This document shows positions 1-10,939 of a DNA stretch of 50,901 nt, in pieces. Positions within the stretch are counted from its first letter, which is position 1. Each line of letters begins with the position of its first letter. The DNA comes from Perkinsus olseni. Taxonomy: Eukaryota > Perkinsozoa > Perkinsida > Perkinsidae. Position numbers and translations under genes: made by a program. Location: NCBI GenBank assembly GCA_013115135.1, contig JABANP010000396.1:1-50901 (forward strand). The letters run 5' to 3'. The notes under the pieces are model-generated. The model made no database searches. It was given only the letters and a program-made list of their open reading frames with translations, and was not told the DNA's origin.

Positions 1-3000
1 CCAGATCAACGCCAATTGGAACAGGAATCTACCCGAAGACAATCTAATGACGATAACGATTACATCGATTTAAGGTCTGAACATGCACAACGACATCCAG
101 ATGATACTTCATCGTTACGTGGTCATAGTCATCTTCACCCAGCGCAGAGTGCGCACCGATCCACACAGATCTCTACCGGAAGACATCGTGGAACGACAGA
201 GCCTGTGGGTCTAGTACCTCTCCCGTCGAGGATTGGACAAGAACGTCATCAACAAAGATCCCTTATGGTCAATGATCGACGACCCCGCCAAGTATCGTCT
301 GTACATCACGATCATAATGAATATCGTGATCAACGGTCAGGCGACCATGTCCAACATCCTCAACTACGCGGACAGAGAACGACTTTCACTGTGGCCAACG
401 GTTCCCACGATCTGTCTATCCAACAGAGACGACTTGGATCACAAGAGGATCGACAACCTCCACAACAACGATTCGGTCACCAGGAAGATGGTCGTGAACA
501 TCGTCTACGTCAAACCATTCTATCAAGCTTGCGAGCTAGTGACGACATCCTGTACAACGACCTGTATTTGGAGATGATCACTCAAGATAGAGAGTTGGTC
601 AACTCGGTTTTACAAGACGAACATCTACGACCGATCTTCCTGAGTCACCCCCGTATCATCGAGAAGTCTATGCAAGATCACTCCTTTCTCGCGATCAAGC
701 ATGGTACGACAGTGTCTGAACCTCATCATGATCCTCAACAACACCACAGACACTCTATCTCTATCCCTGGTTCTATCCTTCCCACTAGTTCATCTACTAG
801 TTATCCTAGAAGCGGTCACACGGATGATCAACGTCCTCAACAACCCCATGGAGTGATCGTCAACCCCATCATCAACGACCCTCCGGTTGGACGTTATCGC
901 CCAGTAGAACACCGTTCTATCAACCCCGTTAGCATCAACGATGTTAACTTCCCTCCATCTTCCTTACCCGGTGGTAATCGAGGTCCCCAACGCGATGACC
1001 TTCATCATGTTCGTGGATCACAAGATTCGCCGCCTCGCAGAACTACAACTAAATCTAGAAGAAGAAGCCCGGCACCATCTGACCCATCTTCAAGTTCATC
1101 AAGTTCAGATGACGAGCAATCTAACCGCTCAAGAAGAAGCCATCGTCATCGACGCAAGAGAAGGAGTCAGAGGTCCAGTTCATCATCTTCTAGATCATCA
1201 TCTGCGACTGGTCAACGTCTACCCAGGCCGTATCCTAACCTACGACCCCTACTAGGTGTAACGGCTGGTAAGATGTATCGACCCCCCAATCTATTCGGCA
1301 ACTACGCTTACGACCGTTGTCCCGGTTGTAAGCGATCGGTATGCAAGCGTGAGATCTCCAACAAAGACTATCAGGGTGTGATCACTACCGCCAAGGGCCT
1401 CTCTATCAAGAACCCCTATCGTGGAGCTGATGATCAACGCTCTGGTGTCGCTTGGATTCAGGAGATCTTCAAGAGGACTATCGGTCAGAGGAACGTAGTT
1501 CGCTACACCTTTGCCCGGCTCAACACCATACAATCTGTATGGGACGATCTTGTTCGTGATGAACCTCCACCTGCTCAGTGTTATCTCGACTACGATCTAC
1601 ACTGGGACCGTCTCATCAACAAGATCAACGACTGCTTTAGTGATCAAGAAGCTCTGATGCGGTTGCAACATGACTTCAACCATCTTCAGCAAGATCCAAA
1701 AGAGTCTATAACACAGTTCATCGCTCGACTTGATAGCTCTGCGAATCAACTGTGCCTACTCGGTGTCGGTATCTTGGACAACGTCATCAAACGACGACTC
1801 TACGATGGGTTGCTCAGCGATCGTCTACGAGACAAGATGGATCGCGACGTTGATGATCACCGAGTGGACTACACCGAGTTCAAACGGCTACTGGTCAAGT
1901 ATGATCGCCGTAAGAAGACATCTTCCAGATCAACCAAGAAGGAAGTAGATCCTGCTACTTTGAGACTATATGGTGGACGACTCCCTGATCAACGACACAA
2001 TGCTACTGTCAACCACATCATGGGCACCGACACTGTTGAAGAAGATCAAGATATCGAGCATCTGCCTGGCTCCAGTCAACCGGACGACGACACCTATTAC
2101 GTCTACGCGGTAGTCCGAGATCAACAATCTATCACGTGCTACCGATGCTTACAAGATGGACATCCAGCACGAGATTGTACCAATGATATCGGCAAGAAGG
2201 ACGATCGGTGCTCTCGGTGTGGTAATCCTACTCACGGTATCGATAAGTGCAACGTATCGATTACCGCTACTTGTCATCGCTGTGGTCGACAAGGTCACCT
2301 AGCCTATGTGTGCCCGGATCCGTTACCTACCTCAACATCGCGAAGCAAGGGATCCAAGGGTAAAGGGAAGGCATCGACTAAGGGCAAAGGCAAATCCAGT
2401 GGGACTGCCCAAGCCACGACATCATCAACGACAACTGATCTACTGACATCAGCCCCCACAACACCTAATGTCAAGATCTCTGGTATCGACCCCAATGACC
2501 ACAACGATGCTCCAGAAGAATCAAGTGACGAAGACATTCCCAACGACAATCAGACTAACACCATCACGATGCGGCATGATACGAGCACTTTGACTACGGC
2601 TACTGAGACTATCTCAAACTGTATCCAACTGTGTAGTGTGATTCAACACAGATCCGAGGATAATGGTCTCCCTACGCCTAAGTCATGCTCATCATCCAAG
2701 GCATCAACTGGTTGTGATATCGTCGTTGGCATCGTGAAGATAGGGCCTGAGACAAGACCAGTCCTCTTCGATACCGGTGCTGATATCTCATTAATCGCCA
2801 TCGGTACTCTTCAGAAGATCTTTGGCGCTGATTGCCCTACCTTCCCGAAGAAGACCCAATCTAATGTCAAGGTGGCCAACACGGATAGCATGCAGATCAT
2901 CGGCTTCGTCAGTTTACCTGTCCAGACCAAGCATATCAAGATCAACGAGCGCTTTGCAGTGACTGGTAACACCTTATCAAGCCCGGTCATCTTAGGTTGT

Positions 3001-4560
3001 CCCGCACTGCAACAACTCCAATGTGCTATCGTGTTCACCGTGACTGGCCCTATCGTCTTCACTGGTATAGAAGATCTCAGCTCGTCCTTCCACAGCCAGA
3101 TCTACAAGACTATATCCAAGTCAGCTCGAGGTCGGAAGTCCAAGACTGCATCAGATGCGGACGAGGTATCTATCACTCATCAACCTACCACTCATGCCAT
3201 CCGTATCCTCGACAAGGGTGACATAACGGCGACATGCTCAACTACCAGACTATCTGATACTCCCCCGCATCCTGATCCACCACCAGGAGACACTGATACC
3301 ATCGGCGACCCTCCCGACGAGGCCATCGACGAGGCCGATGAACTTGAGACCAACGTCATCACGGGTCTGAGGGTTTCGAAGAAGTATCTTGAGGATGACA
3401 TCGACTCCGACGACATCAACTGGCCTATCAGCAATAAGGTTCCTACATCAAAAACCACGTCGGTGGCCCCCGAGCCTATCTTGCCTAACAACAAGATATG
3501 GGAAAGATCTAACTGTAGACCATCTAGCTCAACATCACCACTAAGCCTCTGTGATACTGATGATTCTGACGACCCGAACCCCACCAAAATCGAGGACGAC
3601 CACGACTACGACGACTCTTCAGGAGATCAACTATTCAAGGGTCACGGGTTGCATCTAGTATCTTCCAAGGATGTTACGCATCCTGAGTATCCAGTTCGAG
3701 ATCAACCGCTACGAGGCCAACGTGTCTATGTTGATCATCGTGGTGCTATCAAGTTCATCGAGCCCGCCGACAGTAAGGTTTGTGATCTACAACTTGTCCG
3801 AGAGGTGAAGACTGAAGACCCCATCGACAATACTATTGAAGAGTGGAGAAGATCTACTACAACGCCACCATCATCGAGTTCTGGAGACGACGGGTTAATT
3901 GATGGTACACAACAACGAGATCAACAACGACCTGCATCTGATCCTATCATCAAAGATGCTCCCGAAGATCAACCCTCCAATGACCATCCCCACTCAACAC
4001 AACAAGGCGAGGGTCCTTCATCTGATGAAGACAACCCTCCATCTATTGGTGACTATCCCGCCGTCCCCAACAACCAATCAACTCAAGATGATAACATCAC
4101 GAACGACATTGATCATGACGACATCGATGACATCAACGACGTTGACGAAGCTCAGGTATCACCTCTCCAAGATCGAGTTCAACCAAGAGGTCGACATCAG
4201 AGAAGAATGGTTCCACTGGCTACCGGTTCTACCCTGACCCCACTACCGCTAGATCAAGGCATTGTGGCATCGCGATCAAGGTGGAGAAGTATCCGTGATG
4301 TCGACATCATCGCCTTCTCCGATCGGGATGAAGAAAGAGCCCATGACGGTGACATCAACAACAAGCAAGCTAGGTTGTACAAATGCTATCATCTGGCCCA
4401 GCCCTATAGATGCGGATCTAGCATTGCGACGACTAGACGACATCGATCTCTGAGTAGCAAGCTGTACTATAGCTTAGGTATCGGTGATTCGAGGAGACCA
4501 TCGGATCACTTGAATTACCTTGAGCTACTATCCTGCTTGAGTATCCGCTGTGTATGTTAG
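1..4560 (+). CDS. Gag-protease polyprotein of an LTR retroelement (open at left edge)
   Basis: One uninterrupted frame runs from the window edge to TAG/TAA-type termination at 4558-4560, so its true start is outside the window. Residues counted from base 16: about 1-420 are Gln/Arg/His/Ser-rich and disordered; a CPGC...C pair lies near 434; about 495-660 is a helical segment resembling retrotransposon Gag capsid (Trp-containing helix, then QDPKESITQFIARL). Three CCHC zinc knuckles follow: CYRCLQDGHPARDC (about 707), CSRCGNPTHGIDKC (about 731) and CHRCGRQGHLAYVC (about 752). A retropepsin-like aspartic protease active site, VLFDTGADISLIAI, lies near 915. The last 500 residues are acidic and low-complexity. 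Gag packages element RNA; the protease would process the polyprotein. No reverse transcriptase, RNase H or integrase motif follows before the putative LTR, so the copy is either non-autonomous or its pol is elsewhere. Shorter frames inside this interval are shadows. Confidence 0.85.
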   Translation, partial: PDQRQLEQESTRRQSNDDNDYIDLRSEHAQRHPDDTSSLRGHSHLHPAQSAHRSTQISTGRHRGTTEPVGLVPLPSRIGQERHQQRSLMVNDRRPRQVSSVHHDHNEYRDQRSGDHVQHPQLRGQRTTFTVANGSHDLSIQQRRLGSQEDRQPPQQRFGHQEDGREHRLRQTILSSLRASDDILYNDLYLEMITQDRELVNSVLQDEHLRPIFLSHPRIIEKSMQDHSFLAIKHGTTVSEPHHDPQQHHRHSISIPGSILPTSSSTSYPRSGHTDDQRPQQPHGVIVNPIINDPPVGRYRPVEHRSINPVSINDVNFPPSSLPGGNRGPQRDDLHHVRGSQDSPPRRTTTKSRRRSPAPSDPSSSSSSSDDEQSNRSRRSHRHRRKRRSQRSSSSSSRSSSATGQRLPRPYPNLRPLLGVTAGKMYRPPNLFGNYAYDRCPGCKRSVCKREISNKDYQGVITTAKGLSIKNPYRGADDQRSGVAWIQEIFKRTIGQRNVVRYTFARLNTIQSVWDDLVRDEPPPAQCYLDYDLHWDRLINKINDCFSDQEALMRLQHDFNHLQQDPKESITQFIARLDSSANQLCLLGVGILDNVIKRRLYDGLLSDRLRDKMDRDVDDHRVDYTEFKRLLVKYDRRKKTSSRSTKKEVDPATLRLYGGRLPDQRHNATVNHIMGTDTVEEDQDIEHLPGSSQPDDDTYYVYAVVRDQQSITCYRCLQDGHPARDCTNDIGKKDDRCSRCGNPTHGIDKCNVSITATCHRCGRQGHLAYVCPDPLPTSTSRSKGSKGKGKASTKGKGKSSGTAQATTSSTTTDLLTSAPTTPNVKISGIDPNDHNDAPEESSDEDIPNDNQTNTITMRHDTSTLTTATETISNCIQLCSVIQHRSEDNGLPTPKSCSSSKASTGCDIVVGIVKIGPETRPVLFDTGADISLIAIGTLQKIFGADCPTFPKKTQSNVKVANTDSMQIIGFVSLPVQTKHIKINERFAVTGNTLSSPVILGCPALQQLQCAIVFTVTGPIVFTGIEDLSSSFHSQIYKTISKSARGRKSKTASDADEVSITHQPTTHAIRILDKGDITATCSTTRLSDTPPHPDPPPGDTDTIGDPPDEAIDEADELETNVITGLRVSKKYLEDDIDSDDINWPISNKVPTSKTTSVAPEPILPNNKIWERSNCRPSSSTSPLSLCDTDDSDDPNPTKIEDDHDYDDSSGDQLFKGHGLHLVSSKDVTHPEYPVRDQPLRGQRVYVDHRGAIKFIEPADSKVCDLQLVREVKTEDPIDNTIEEWRRSTTTPPSSSSGDDGLIDGTQQRDQQRPASDPIIKDAPEDQPSNDHPHSTQQGEGPSSDEDNPPSIGDYPAVPNNQSTQDDNITNDIDHDDIDDINDVDEAQVSPLQDRVQPRGRHQRRMVPLATGSTLTPLPLDQGIVASRSRWRSIRDVDIIAFSDRDEERAHDGDINNKQARLYKCYHLAQPYRCGSSIATTRRHRSLSSKLYYSLGIGDSRRPSDHLNYLELLSCLSIRCVC

Positions 4561-5102
4561 CTATTAGCGTGATCTATTTCGTCCAGATCGAGTTTGGTCG
4601 GTTGTATTGTTATGCTTGACTGAGGTTATCTTCCTTCGAAGTTCTGTGATATGATCCTTGCTTCTGCGCTTGGCTCCTTCTATCGATCACGTAATCGATT
4701 TGCTACTATTCCCCGTGATCAGCCGCTGCCTATGCGCTTCGCATTACATCTATCGCAACATTCATTTCGAAGTAGCCTCAGGTATCTATTCCTCTGTGTC
4801 CCCAAGGTCATCTTCTCCTCTGTATCAAGGGCGAAGTTCTGGAGATTGATCTGATTGGTATCTATATCCTATCTGGGTCGGAGAAGTCTCTACGTCTTCA
4901 TCAAGGTCGAGGACAAAGTATCGAGAGATCCATCTCAGATGAATATCAGACGATGAGGATGATGAGATAATTTATACCCCAGATCGTAGAATTATTATTT
5001 TGTGTATCTGTTCTTCGGGCACATCGCCCATCGTATCTGACTATTTATATCGTAATGTTATCATCACGATGCAAGTACCATTTGAGGATCGCTCGCGGGG
5101 AA
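4561..5102. other. Non-coding 3' part of the retroelement
   Basis: This AT-rich stretch lies between the gag-protease stop and the putative LTR. Only short uninformative frames are present. The last bases before the LTR, CGCGGGGAA, are purine-rich and could be a degenerate polypurine tract, but I see no strong one. Confidence 0.4.
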
Positions 5103-5640
5103 TGTGGCAACCCGGGAAAGCGGAGCGAATATCACACGTTCTTGCATCATTTTTATCGGCGCATCTATGATGGCGCACGCCTCATATCCAACCGTTTCGG
5201 ATATCCGGCACTGGTGGATCTACGATTAAGTGAACTTTGAATTGGATCTAACTCCGATTTAGAGTCTTGAATCTTCGGATTCTATCGTCTGCATCTGGTC
5301 GTTGATTGACTATCGTGAGTCATCACTGACTATCTGCTTATCCTAGTAATTGTATCAGACTTATCTTGTCGCGCTGAGAATAGTCGGGATGGTTGTGACT
5401 AGATCTAATAAGATTGGTGATTCAGAGTCTATCGCGTCTTACGCATCTAATGCGTCTAGAATCCCTAGACCTAAGACTAAGGCCAAGGCCAAGTCTAAGT
5501 CATCGACTTCGTATCTTTATGATGAATCGGATGATGTTCCTTCTGTTGATAGCAGGCATCCTCCTCCCATCGTCACCGCCACTCCCCCACCATTCTCACA
5601 GAACGTGTGATATTCGCTCCGCTTTCCCGGGTTGCCACAC
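5103..5640 (+). mobile_element. Putative 3' LTR with perfect 40-bp inverted ends
   Basis: The segment starts TGTGGCAACCCGGG and ends CCCGGGTTGCCACA, so it has the TG...CA ends of an LTR. Its first and last 40 bases (5103-5142 and 5601-5640) are exact reverse complements. It follows the gag-protease ORF, as a 3' LTR would. No matching LTR or target-site duplication can be seen because the element's left end is outside the window. A Lys/Ser-rich frame, MVVTRSNKIGDSES..., runs to the right inverted end (5389-5610) and may be incidental or the start of a small Gag-like ORF. An alternative reading is a 538-bp foldback or MITE-type element. Confidence 0.55.
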
Positions 5641-5744
5641 ATATGGCATTTTTCTGCATTTTATATCACCAAACGGGCCAGCTTCTCTGTAGCGTCTGTT
5701 TCAAAGCGGAAAAGGGATCAATGAGCAGTGTATATATAATAAAT

Positions 5745-8700
5745 ATGACCGCGACCGTATCACCGTCAAACATCACTCTCAACGAAATCATCGACTTCAA
5801 CGACGAGCTCACCAAGGGCCTTCCGGTAGCCGCTCCCAAGGAAGTCGATCAGAAGGACGCTTTGTTGCGCAATGGAAGGCTACTGGTAATAGTGGGGTCA
5901 CTCAGTGAACCAGTACTGGAACTCAGAGTCGATTGCAGTGTAGCATTTCCGGGGAAAATTAACTCTTTGTTGCAAGAATTAATTCTGTCTTCCCTTCATA
6001 GTGAAACTCTTGCTTTATTGATTGCTAGTCGGTTCGGCTGTCGCTACTCGTTTGGTCCGTGTTTTTGGACGAAAAGAATAGTGAAAGTCGGTGTCTATTT
6101 TAGTACAGCATCTCACGGGAAAACAATTTTCCCTTGAAAGAATTGAACTTTTCTTTCCGAAGGATTTTTTGAAGGATTGAGTCTGAGTTTTGGAAATAGT
6201 TTATTGAAGACAGAGGAATTTGAAAGTTGAATAAGTTTGTCACAGCATACTAAATTGTTAATAAGTTTGCTGGAATTTGCCAGTTTTATGAAGCTCAATT
6301 AAAGACAGTTTAATAAGGAGCGAACCGAACAAAAATTTTATTTTTATTTTTCAAAATTTAATCATAAAAACTATCAGAAATTAATTTCAAAATATTTTCA
6401 GAGCTGTGATGGTTCAGGTAACCCCACCGGGACTGACCAAGGCGTCCTTTCTCCACGCCCTTGCCCTGGAAGGTGGTGTATTCACCACTATGCGGACCAC
6501 TTTCAACGCCACGCGGATACTGTCTTTGGATAGACACATCAAGAGGCTCTCGGCAGCTTATGTGGATACTGATGATGTAATAGTGAGAGGGCTAGCGCTG
6601 CTGTGGGACGGTTCGTTCGTGGTGGGCTTTATGTCGGATCTGGTAGTGCTTAGATCGTTGGCCTCGTCTTTCGGAGAAGTAGCGTAGTGGTAGTATCAGA
6701 TGGTTGAATTTGTATGGCTGTTTCGCAGCGCTTAATTGCGGAATTCATGGTATGAAAGCCGGTGAGTGGTCAATTTTATGGTGATGAAAATAGGTGATTC
6801 AGTGTGATGGTATAACATTACTAGCAGCAGTAAGTTGCGTATTTTACGGTATGAATCAAGGGCAACTGATAAAGATGAAAAGAATAGTGACAGAATTATC
6901 GTATTGCCCTGGGAGAAGGCAGAATAGGTTTTATTGGGGGCTGTGATTATCTGAACTTGAAGGAGGCTCTTGCTATCCCTCTTAGCTGACTTAAGGAAGA
7001 AAGTGTTCGGTGGAGCGCAAGGCAAGTGGTCTACCTCACCCGGAGCCGGTGCATTTCCGATCTGAAATTTCTCCGAAATATCAGTTATGTGAAATTTCCC
7101 GCTTTTTTTTCAGGCTGCAGAGCTGGACACCCTTGGAAGGAAGGTTAAGGAGATGTGTCTTACGGGTATAGCTGCTTTGAACGGCCACGCAAAGGATGAG
7201 AATTTCGAGGCGCAAGTGACGGTTGGGATCACTTATAAAGTTAAGGACATGTGGATGTTCCTCTGTCCGCTGCCTGTGCACAAGAACAGCCGCTGTGTGG
7301 CGGAGCTGGCCAGGGGAGAACGATCAGGTAATCGATTGAGTGGTGTGGCGGGGTAGCGTATTACTCACTATAGGGAGGTTGTGGATTATATTTAAAAATC
7401 GGATTGAAAATTACTATATTCTTCTCGTCGACTCTTGACACGAGAGTCCCAATCCAGGAGAATTTTTCATCAGTCCAAAATTTTTACTGGTGGTATCCCT
7501 GGTCGTTTTTTGGGCTTTTGAAGGTTGGGTAGATATTGTTGAATTGTACGACATGTAGGGTGAAAAGAGTCAGCATCTCATTGAGCCATTAGTTTTGGAA
7601 CTTGATGATGGAGAATCTTGATATCGTCCGCTTTGGCTCCTGCCGGGAACATCAAAGCGAAATCATTATCGACGATAAAATGAGGCATTTTTCCTGTAGG
7701 TAATGTCCATGTGAAAGACGTTAGCTGGACGGAGCGGAGGAAGGCTATCAGCGAGAGGATGGCGACTGGTGTAGAGGAGATGGTCATGGTGGGTTCTAAT
7801 GACCGCGTGACGGAAGGCCTGAGTTCTAATGTGGCCTTTGTCGCGAATGGAAAGGTCTACACCGCTGGAGAGGATAAGGTGAGGAGTTCTCATTGGGGAG
7901 GTCCCGGGTTTGATCCCTGACATCGCGTATTAGCGCGCATCCCGGGTTCGATCCCTGACACCGCGTATTTGCGCAAATCAAATGTCTTTGGATCGCTATT
8001 CACAGGACAACGAGAATCGTGTAAGCACTGGAGTCTTCAGTCTCAAGATCTTGATTGGGCGGACTCATCTGGGTCATCCGCTCTATCAGGCCTAGTTTTG
8101 GATTGACATTGATGAAGACAAACAGATAACTGTTCCTTGAATCCCAAGCCAACTCTAGGGTACTCGAGGGTGACAACACTTAGGGAACATGTCCTCAAAC
8201 AACAGATCAGAAGTCAAAAAGGATCAAAAGTCTTATAGATTAGCTATCAGTGGATCCACGTCTACACCGGTGTAGACATTTCAAGATGCGAGTATCTTTG
8301 CGCATCTTACGATGAGGTGATGATAGATGATATCAATTAATTGTGAAAGAACATGGTTGGCTACCGCTGGTATCAAATCACTCAGGGGGTTCATAAAGAC
8401 CAGCCGGGCTACCTTCGTCTTCAGCAGTTTTGATGGCATAGTTCGACATTCTGTAGTACTCGTCGCACATCTTTTCCGTCGACCATAATCTTCTCCTCAT
8501 AGCCTCACGAAAAGAAATGCAGATATTTTTCAACACCGCGTGAGTAGGTTTTATCTCAGCTTCATACCATGAGAGAATTTCACGGCTATATAGGCTACGG
8601 CCTTACCCCAAAATAGGCTACGGCCTTACCCCCAAATAGGCTACGGCCTTACCCCCAAATAGGCTACGGCCTTACCCCCAAATAGGCTACGGCCTTGCCC

Positions 8701-9851
8701 CCAAATAGGCTACGGCCTTACCCCAAATAGGCTACGGCCTTACCCCAAATAGGCTACGGCCTTACCCCAAATAGGCTACGGCCTTACCCCCAAATAGGCT
8801 ACGGCCTTGCCCCAAATAGGCTACGGCCTTACCCCCAAATAGGCTACGGCCTTACCCCCAAATAGGCTACGGCCTTGCCCCAAATAGGCTACGGCCTTAC
8901 CTCCAAATAGGCTACGGTTTTTACCCCCAAATAGGCTACGGCCTTGCCTCCAAATAGGCTACGGTTTTACCCCCAAAAGGCTACGGCCTTACCTCCAAAT
9001 AGGCTACGGCCTTGCCCCCAAATAGGCTACGGCCTTGCCCCCAAATAGGCTACGGCCTTACCCCCAAATAGGCTACGGCCTTGCCCCAAATAGGCTACGG
9101 CCTTACCCCCAAATAGGCTACGGCCTTGCCCCAAATAGGCTACGGCCTTGCCCCCAAATAAGCTACGGCCTTACCCCCAAATAGGCTACGGCCTTACCCC
9201 CAAATAGGCTACGGCCTAACCCCCTGGAATGTTAAGGTGAAGAGTGAGAGAAGTAAAGAATGTTAAGGGATTACTAGCTCCTCTCGCATGTACAGAACGA
9301 TCGGTGCGTGCTGAGTAACGGCAGTGCTCACTCAGGTTTTGAGCGGCACCATCAGGGAGCTCTTGCTCGAGGCATGCCGTGACCACGACATCAAAGTGGT
9401 GTTTGAAACGGTATCAGTGGAGATGGCTCGGAGACCAGATGTTGAGATGCTCATTATGAGTACTAGTCGCCTGGTAAGCGAAAGGTACGGGGTTCGGTCC
9501 CTGGTAGATGTTTTTTCTCTGCGTGTTCAGGTACTCTCTGTACAGAAACTGATTATTCCCGGTGATTTCAACGAAAACGGCGAAGTTGTGGTGGTTGAGC
9601 ATCCAGTGGAGTCACAGTTGGTGAGTTCCCTGAAGGCCTGGGTGAAAGGAAAAGTTGAAGTCGATTCATTCCCTTTGGAGGACTATGAGGTACTAATTCG
9701 GGCTGGAATTTGGCGGAAGAAAAATTCCGAATTTATCGTTTTCCGCGTTCTCTCTGAGGGTAGTATGGCTTCATGCTCACGGACTGTGGAAAATATTAAA
9801 ATTTTTTCGAGCATTTTTTTGACGTATTGTGAAGTTTTAGCGGCCGAATAA
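5745..9851 (+). CDS. Class IV PLP-dependent aminotransferase (BCAT/aminodeoxychorismate lyase type)
   Basis: Exons fit in phase at 5745-5878, 6402-6576, 7114-7327, 7700-7878, 9336-9473 and 9531 onward. Family landmarks appear in order: GGVFTTMRTTFN and LSLDRHIKRLSAA (small-domain start), VKDVSWTERRKA (position of the PLP lysine, K of VKD), VTEGLSSNVAFVANGKVYT (the E-G-xxSN signature), VLSGTIRELLLE (L-x-G-xTR) and MLIMSTSRL. The enzyme should transfer an amino group, or eliminate pyruvate, on a PLP-bound substrate; the exact substrate cannot be told. Intron 1 needs a GC donor (AAG|GC) to keep phase; the rest are GT-AG. An in-frame ATG at 5721 is an alternative start. The 3' end is uncertain: the frame stays open to TAA at 9849-9851, or a GT at 9690 may splice to 9880. 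The minimum product is about 332 aa, or 386 aa if read through. The promoter abuts the putative LTR, 104 bp upstream. Confidence 0.85.
7879..7970 (+). repeat. Two tRNA-like T-arm copies at the start of aminotransferase intron 4
   Basis: Directly after the exon-4 donor, the sequence reads like the 3' half of a Met-type tRNA: CTCATT anticodon-loop-like bases, a GGAGGTC variable region, then GGGTTTGATCCC. A second T-arm, GGGTTCGATCCC, follows about 30 nt later. Both resemble the polymerase III B box (GGTTCGANTCC). Neither has a matching acceptor stem, so these are tRNA relics, not genes. Confidence 0.65.
8378..8587 (-). pseudogene. Fragment of the secreted-protein family, antisense inside an intron
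   Basis: Read on the minus strand, this encodes a C-terminal segment clearly related to the paralogues at 11995-12878 and 40103-41024: it shares an IKP(T/A)...ICxSxREAM core and MCDEYYRMS, and ends with its own TGA at 8378-8380. The frame is intact for about 65 codons, but the 5' part is replaced by the minisatellite that begins at about 8590. No signal-peptide exon is nearby, so it is probably a truncated copy stranded in intron 4 of the aminotransferase. It could instead be a very short live exon. Confidence 0.75.
8590..9222. repeat. 23-bp minisatellite, about 27 copies
   Basis: Head-to-tail copies share the core TAGGCTACGGCCTTACC followed by a C-run and an A-run. Variation is mostly in C-run length (22- versus 23-nt units) and A/G at one position. 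The array lies wholly inside aminotransferase intron 4 (7879-9335), which makes it 1457 nt, by far the longest intron of that gene. There are no unique spacers, so this is not a CRISPR array. Confidence 0.95.
9474..9530 (+). repeat. 57-nt intron made largely of a tRNA-like half
   Basis: Aminotransferase intron 5 begins GTAAGCGAAAGGTACGGGGT and continues TCGGTCCC, which closely matches a tRNA anticodon-loop edge, variable loop and T-arm. Only a pyrimidine tract and TTCAG follow. The 5' splice site falls where the anticodon loop would be. Confidence 0.65.
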
Positions 9852-10929
9852 GGAAAAAGTTTTCTGTGTTGGATTTCAGTTGAATTTTTTTGACAACGAT
9901 AATTTTTTGCTTCATCTTTCTCCGGAATCTTCTCGGATACTATGGATCATTACGCTCATCTCATATGCTGCATACCAGCTTTTCGCTATTTCAGGAAATC
10001 TAAATACTGGACTTCTAATCCGAGGCCGCGGTAGCCTTATAAACACCTACCAGTTTTTCATAAGTGTTCAAGTCATAGAGGATGTTCCTGTTTCTTTATT
10101 GCTTCTGTATGAGAGAATCTCCTAGGCTTGAGTTTATCAGAGGTCCCGAGTTCGAACCTAGGCGACGGTATCTTGATGAATATTCACGACGCATCCGTTG
10201 GTGGCTTCATTTTGTCCGAACCGTCCGCTCCGGAACGTCGGCTACCAAGGGCAAATTCCCGAGCCTCTGAAATGTTCAACAATTAAATTTTAACCTGCGA
10301 TCTGTAGGATATCGAGGGCTTACTTCGTGTAAGTTGACGGGTGTGAGCTTTTCCGTATCTGTTGGTGACTTTGCCGGGCTCTACTGATTTGGTCTTTCGT
10401 AAAACTAAATTGCTTTGGGGTCTTACTAATTTAGTCTGGGGCTTATCAAATGCTCTGGGGTTTAACTAAGTAGGCCTGGAAATGGTGTAGTGTGATGGTG
10501 GTATCCAGGCCGGTGCTGAGTAGTCGCTCTAGCCTCACGCCACCAACCTAGGATCAAGTCCTGGTCGTTGAGAGTGCTGAAAGTAGTTATACTCGTTTAC
10601 TTTGATGGTGGTATGCGTAGGTCCTTCTTGTTTCCGTAGTCTCAGCAAATTTCTCACGAAATTTCCGTGGAATTCTTGCATCCCGAGGTGATCCTGGTTT
10701 CAGTGGTGTCGTGTCTCCTCACAGTCGTCTAGAGGATGTTTCAAAACCTTGGAATTTCGATGAGAATGCCGTTCATAGTCTCCTAAAAATTTGACCCGAA
10801 ACGATCACGCTGAATCACACGAATATCACATGAGTATCACTTGAGAATTTCTCGTGAAATTCTGGTATCTCCAGGTTATCCTGGTTTTCACTAGTCTCCT
10901 CCCTCGTAGTCGAGCTCGGTCCTGGCTCT
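9852..10929. other. Intergenic stretch with tRNA-like pieces and an internal duplication
   Basis: A frame at 9880-10125 begins exactly after a TTTCAG and could be a last aminotransferase exon, but it has no family support. tRNA-like stretches occur at about 10110-10165 (GAGTTCGAACC) and 10495-10570 (an A-box-like part, then GGATCAAGTCC). Bases 10640-10735 and 10848-10915 resemble each other loosely (TCTCRYGAAATT..., then GATCCTGGTTTCA-like), suggesting an old tandem duplication. I see no convincing gene. Confidence 0.35.
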
Positions 10930-10939
10930 CACTCGTTTC

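Noticed and set aside
233..4453. Numerous overlapping ORFs inside the gag-protease region
   Set aside because: They are in other frames of the long continuous ORF and lack motifs.
8590..9222. Repeat array resembling a CRISPR
   Set aside because: Units are directly adjacent with no unique spacers; the context is a eukaryotic intron.
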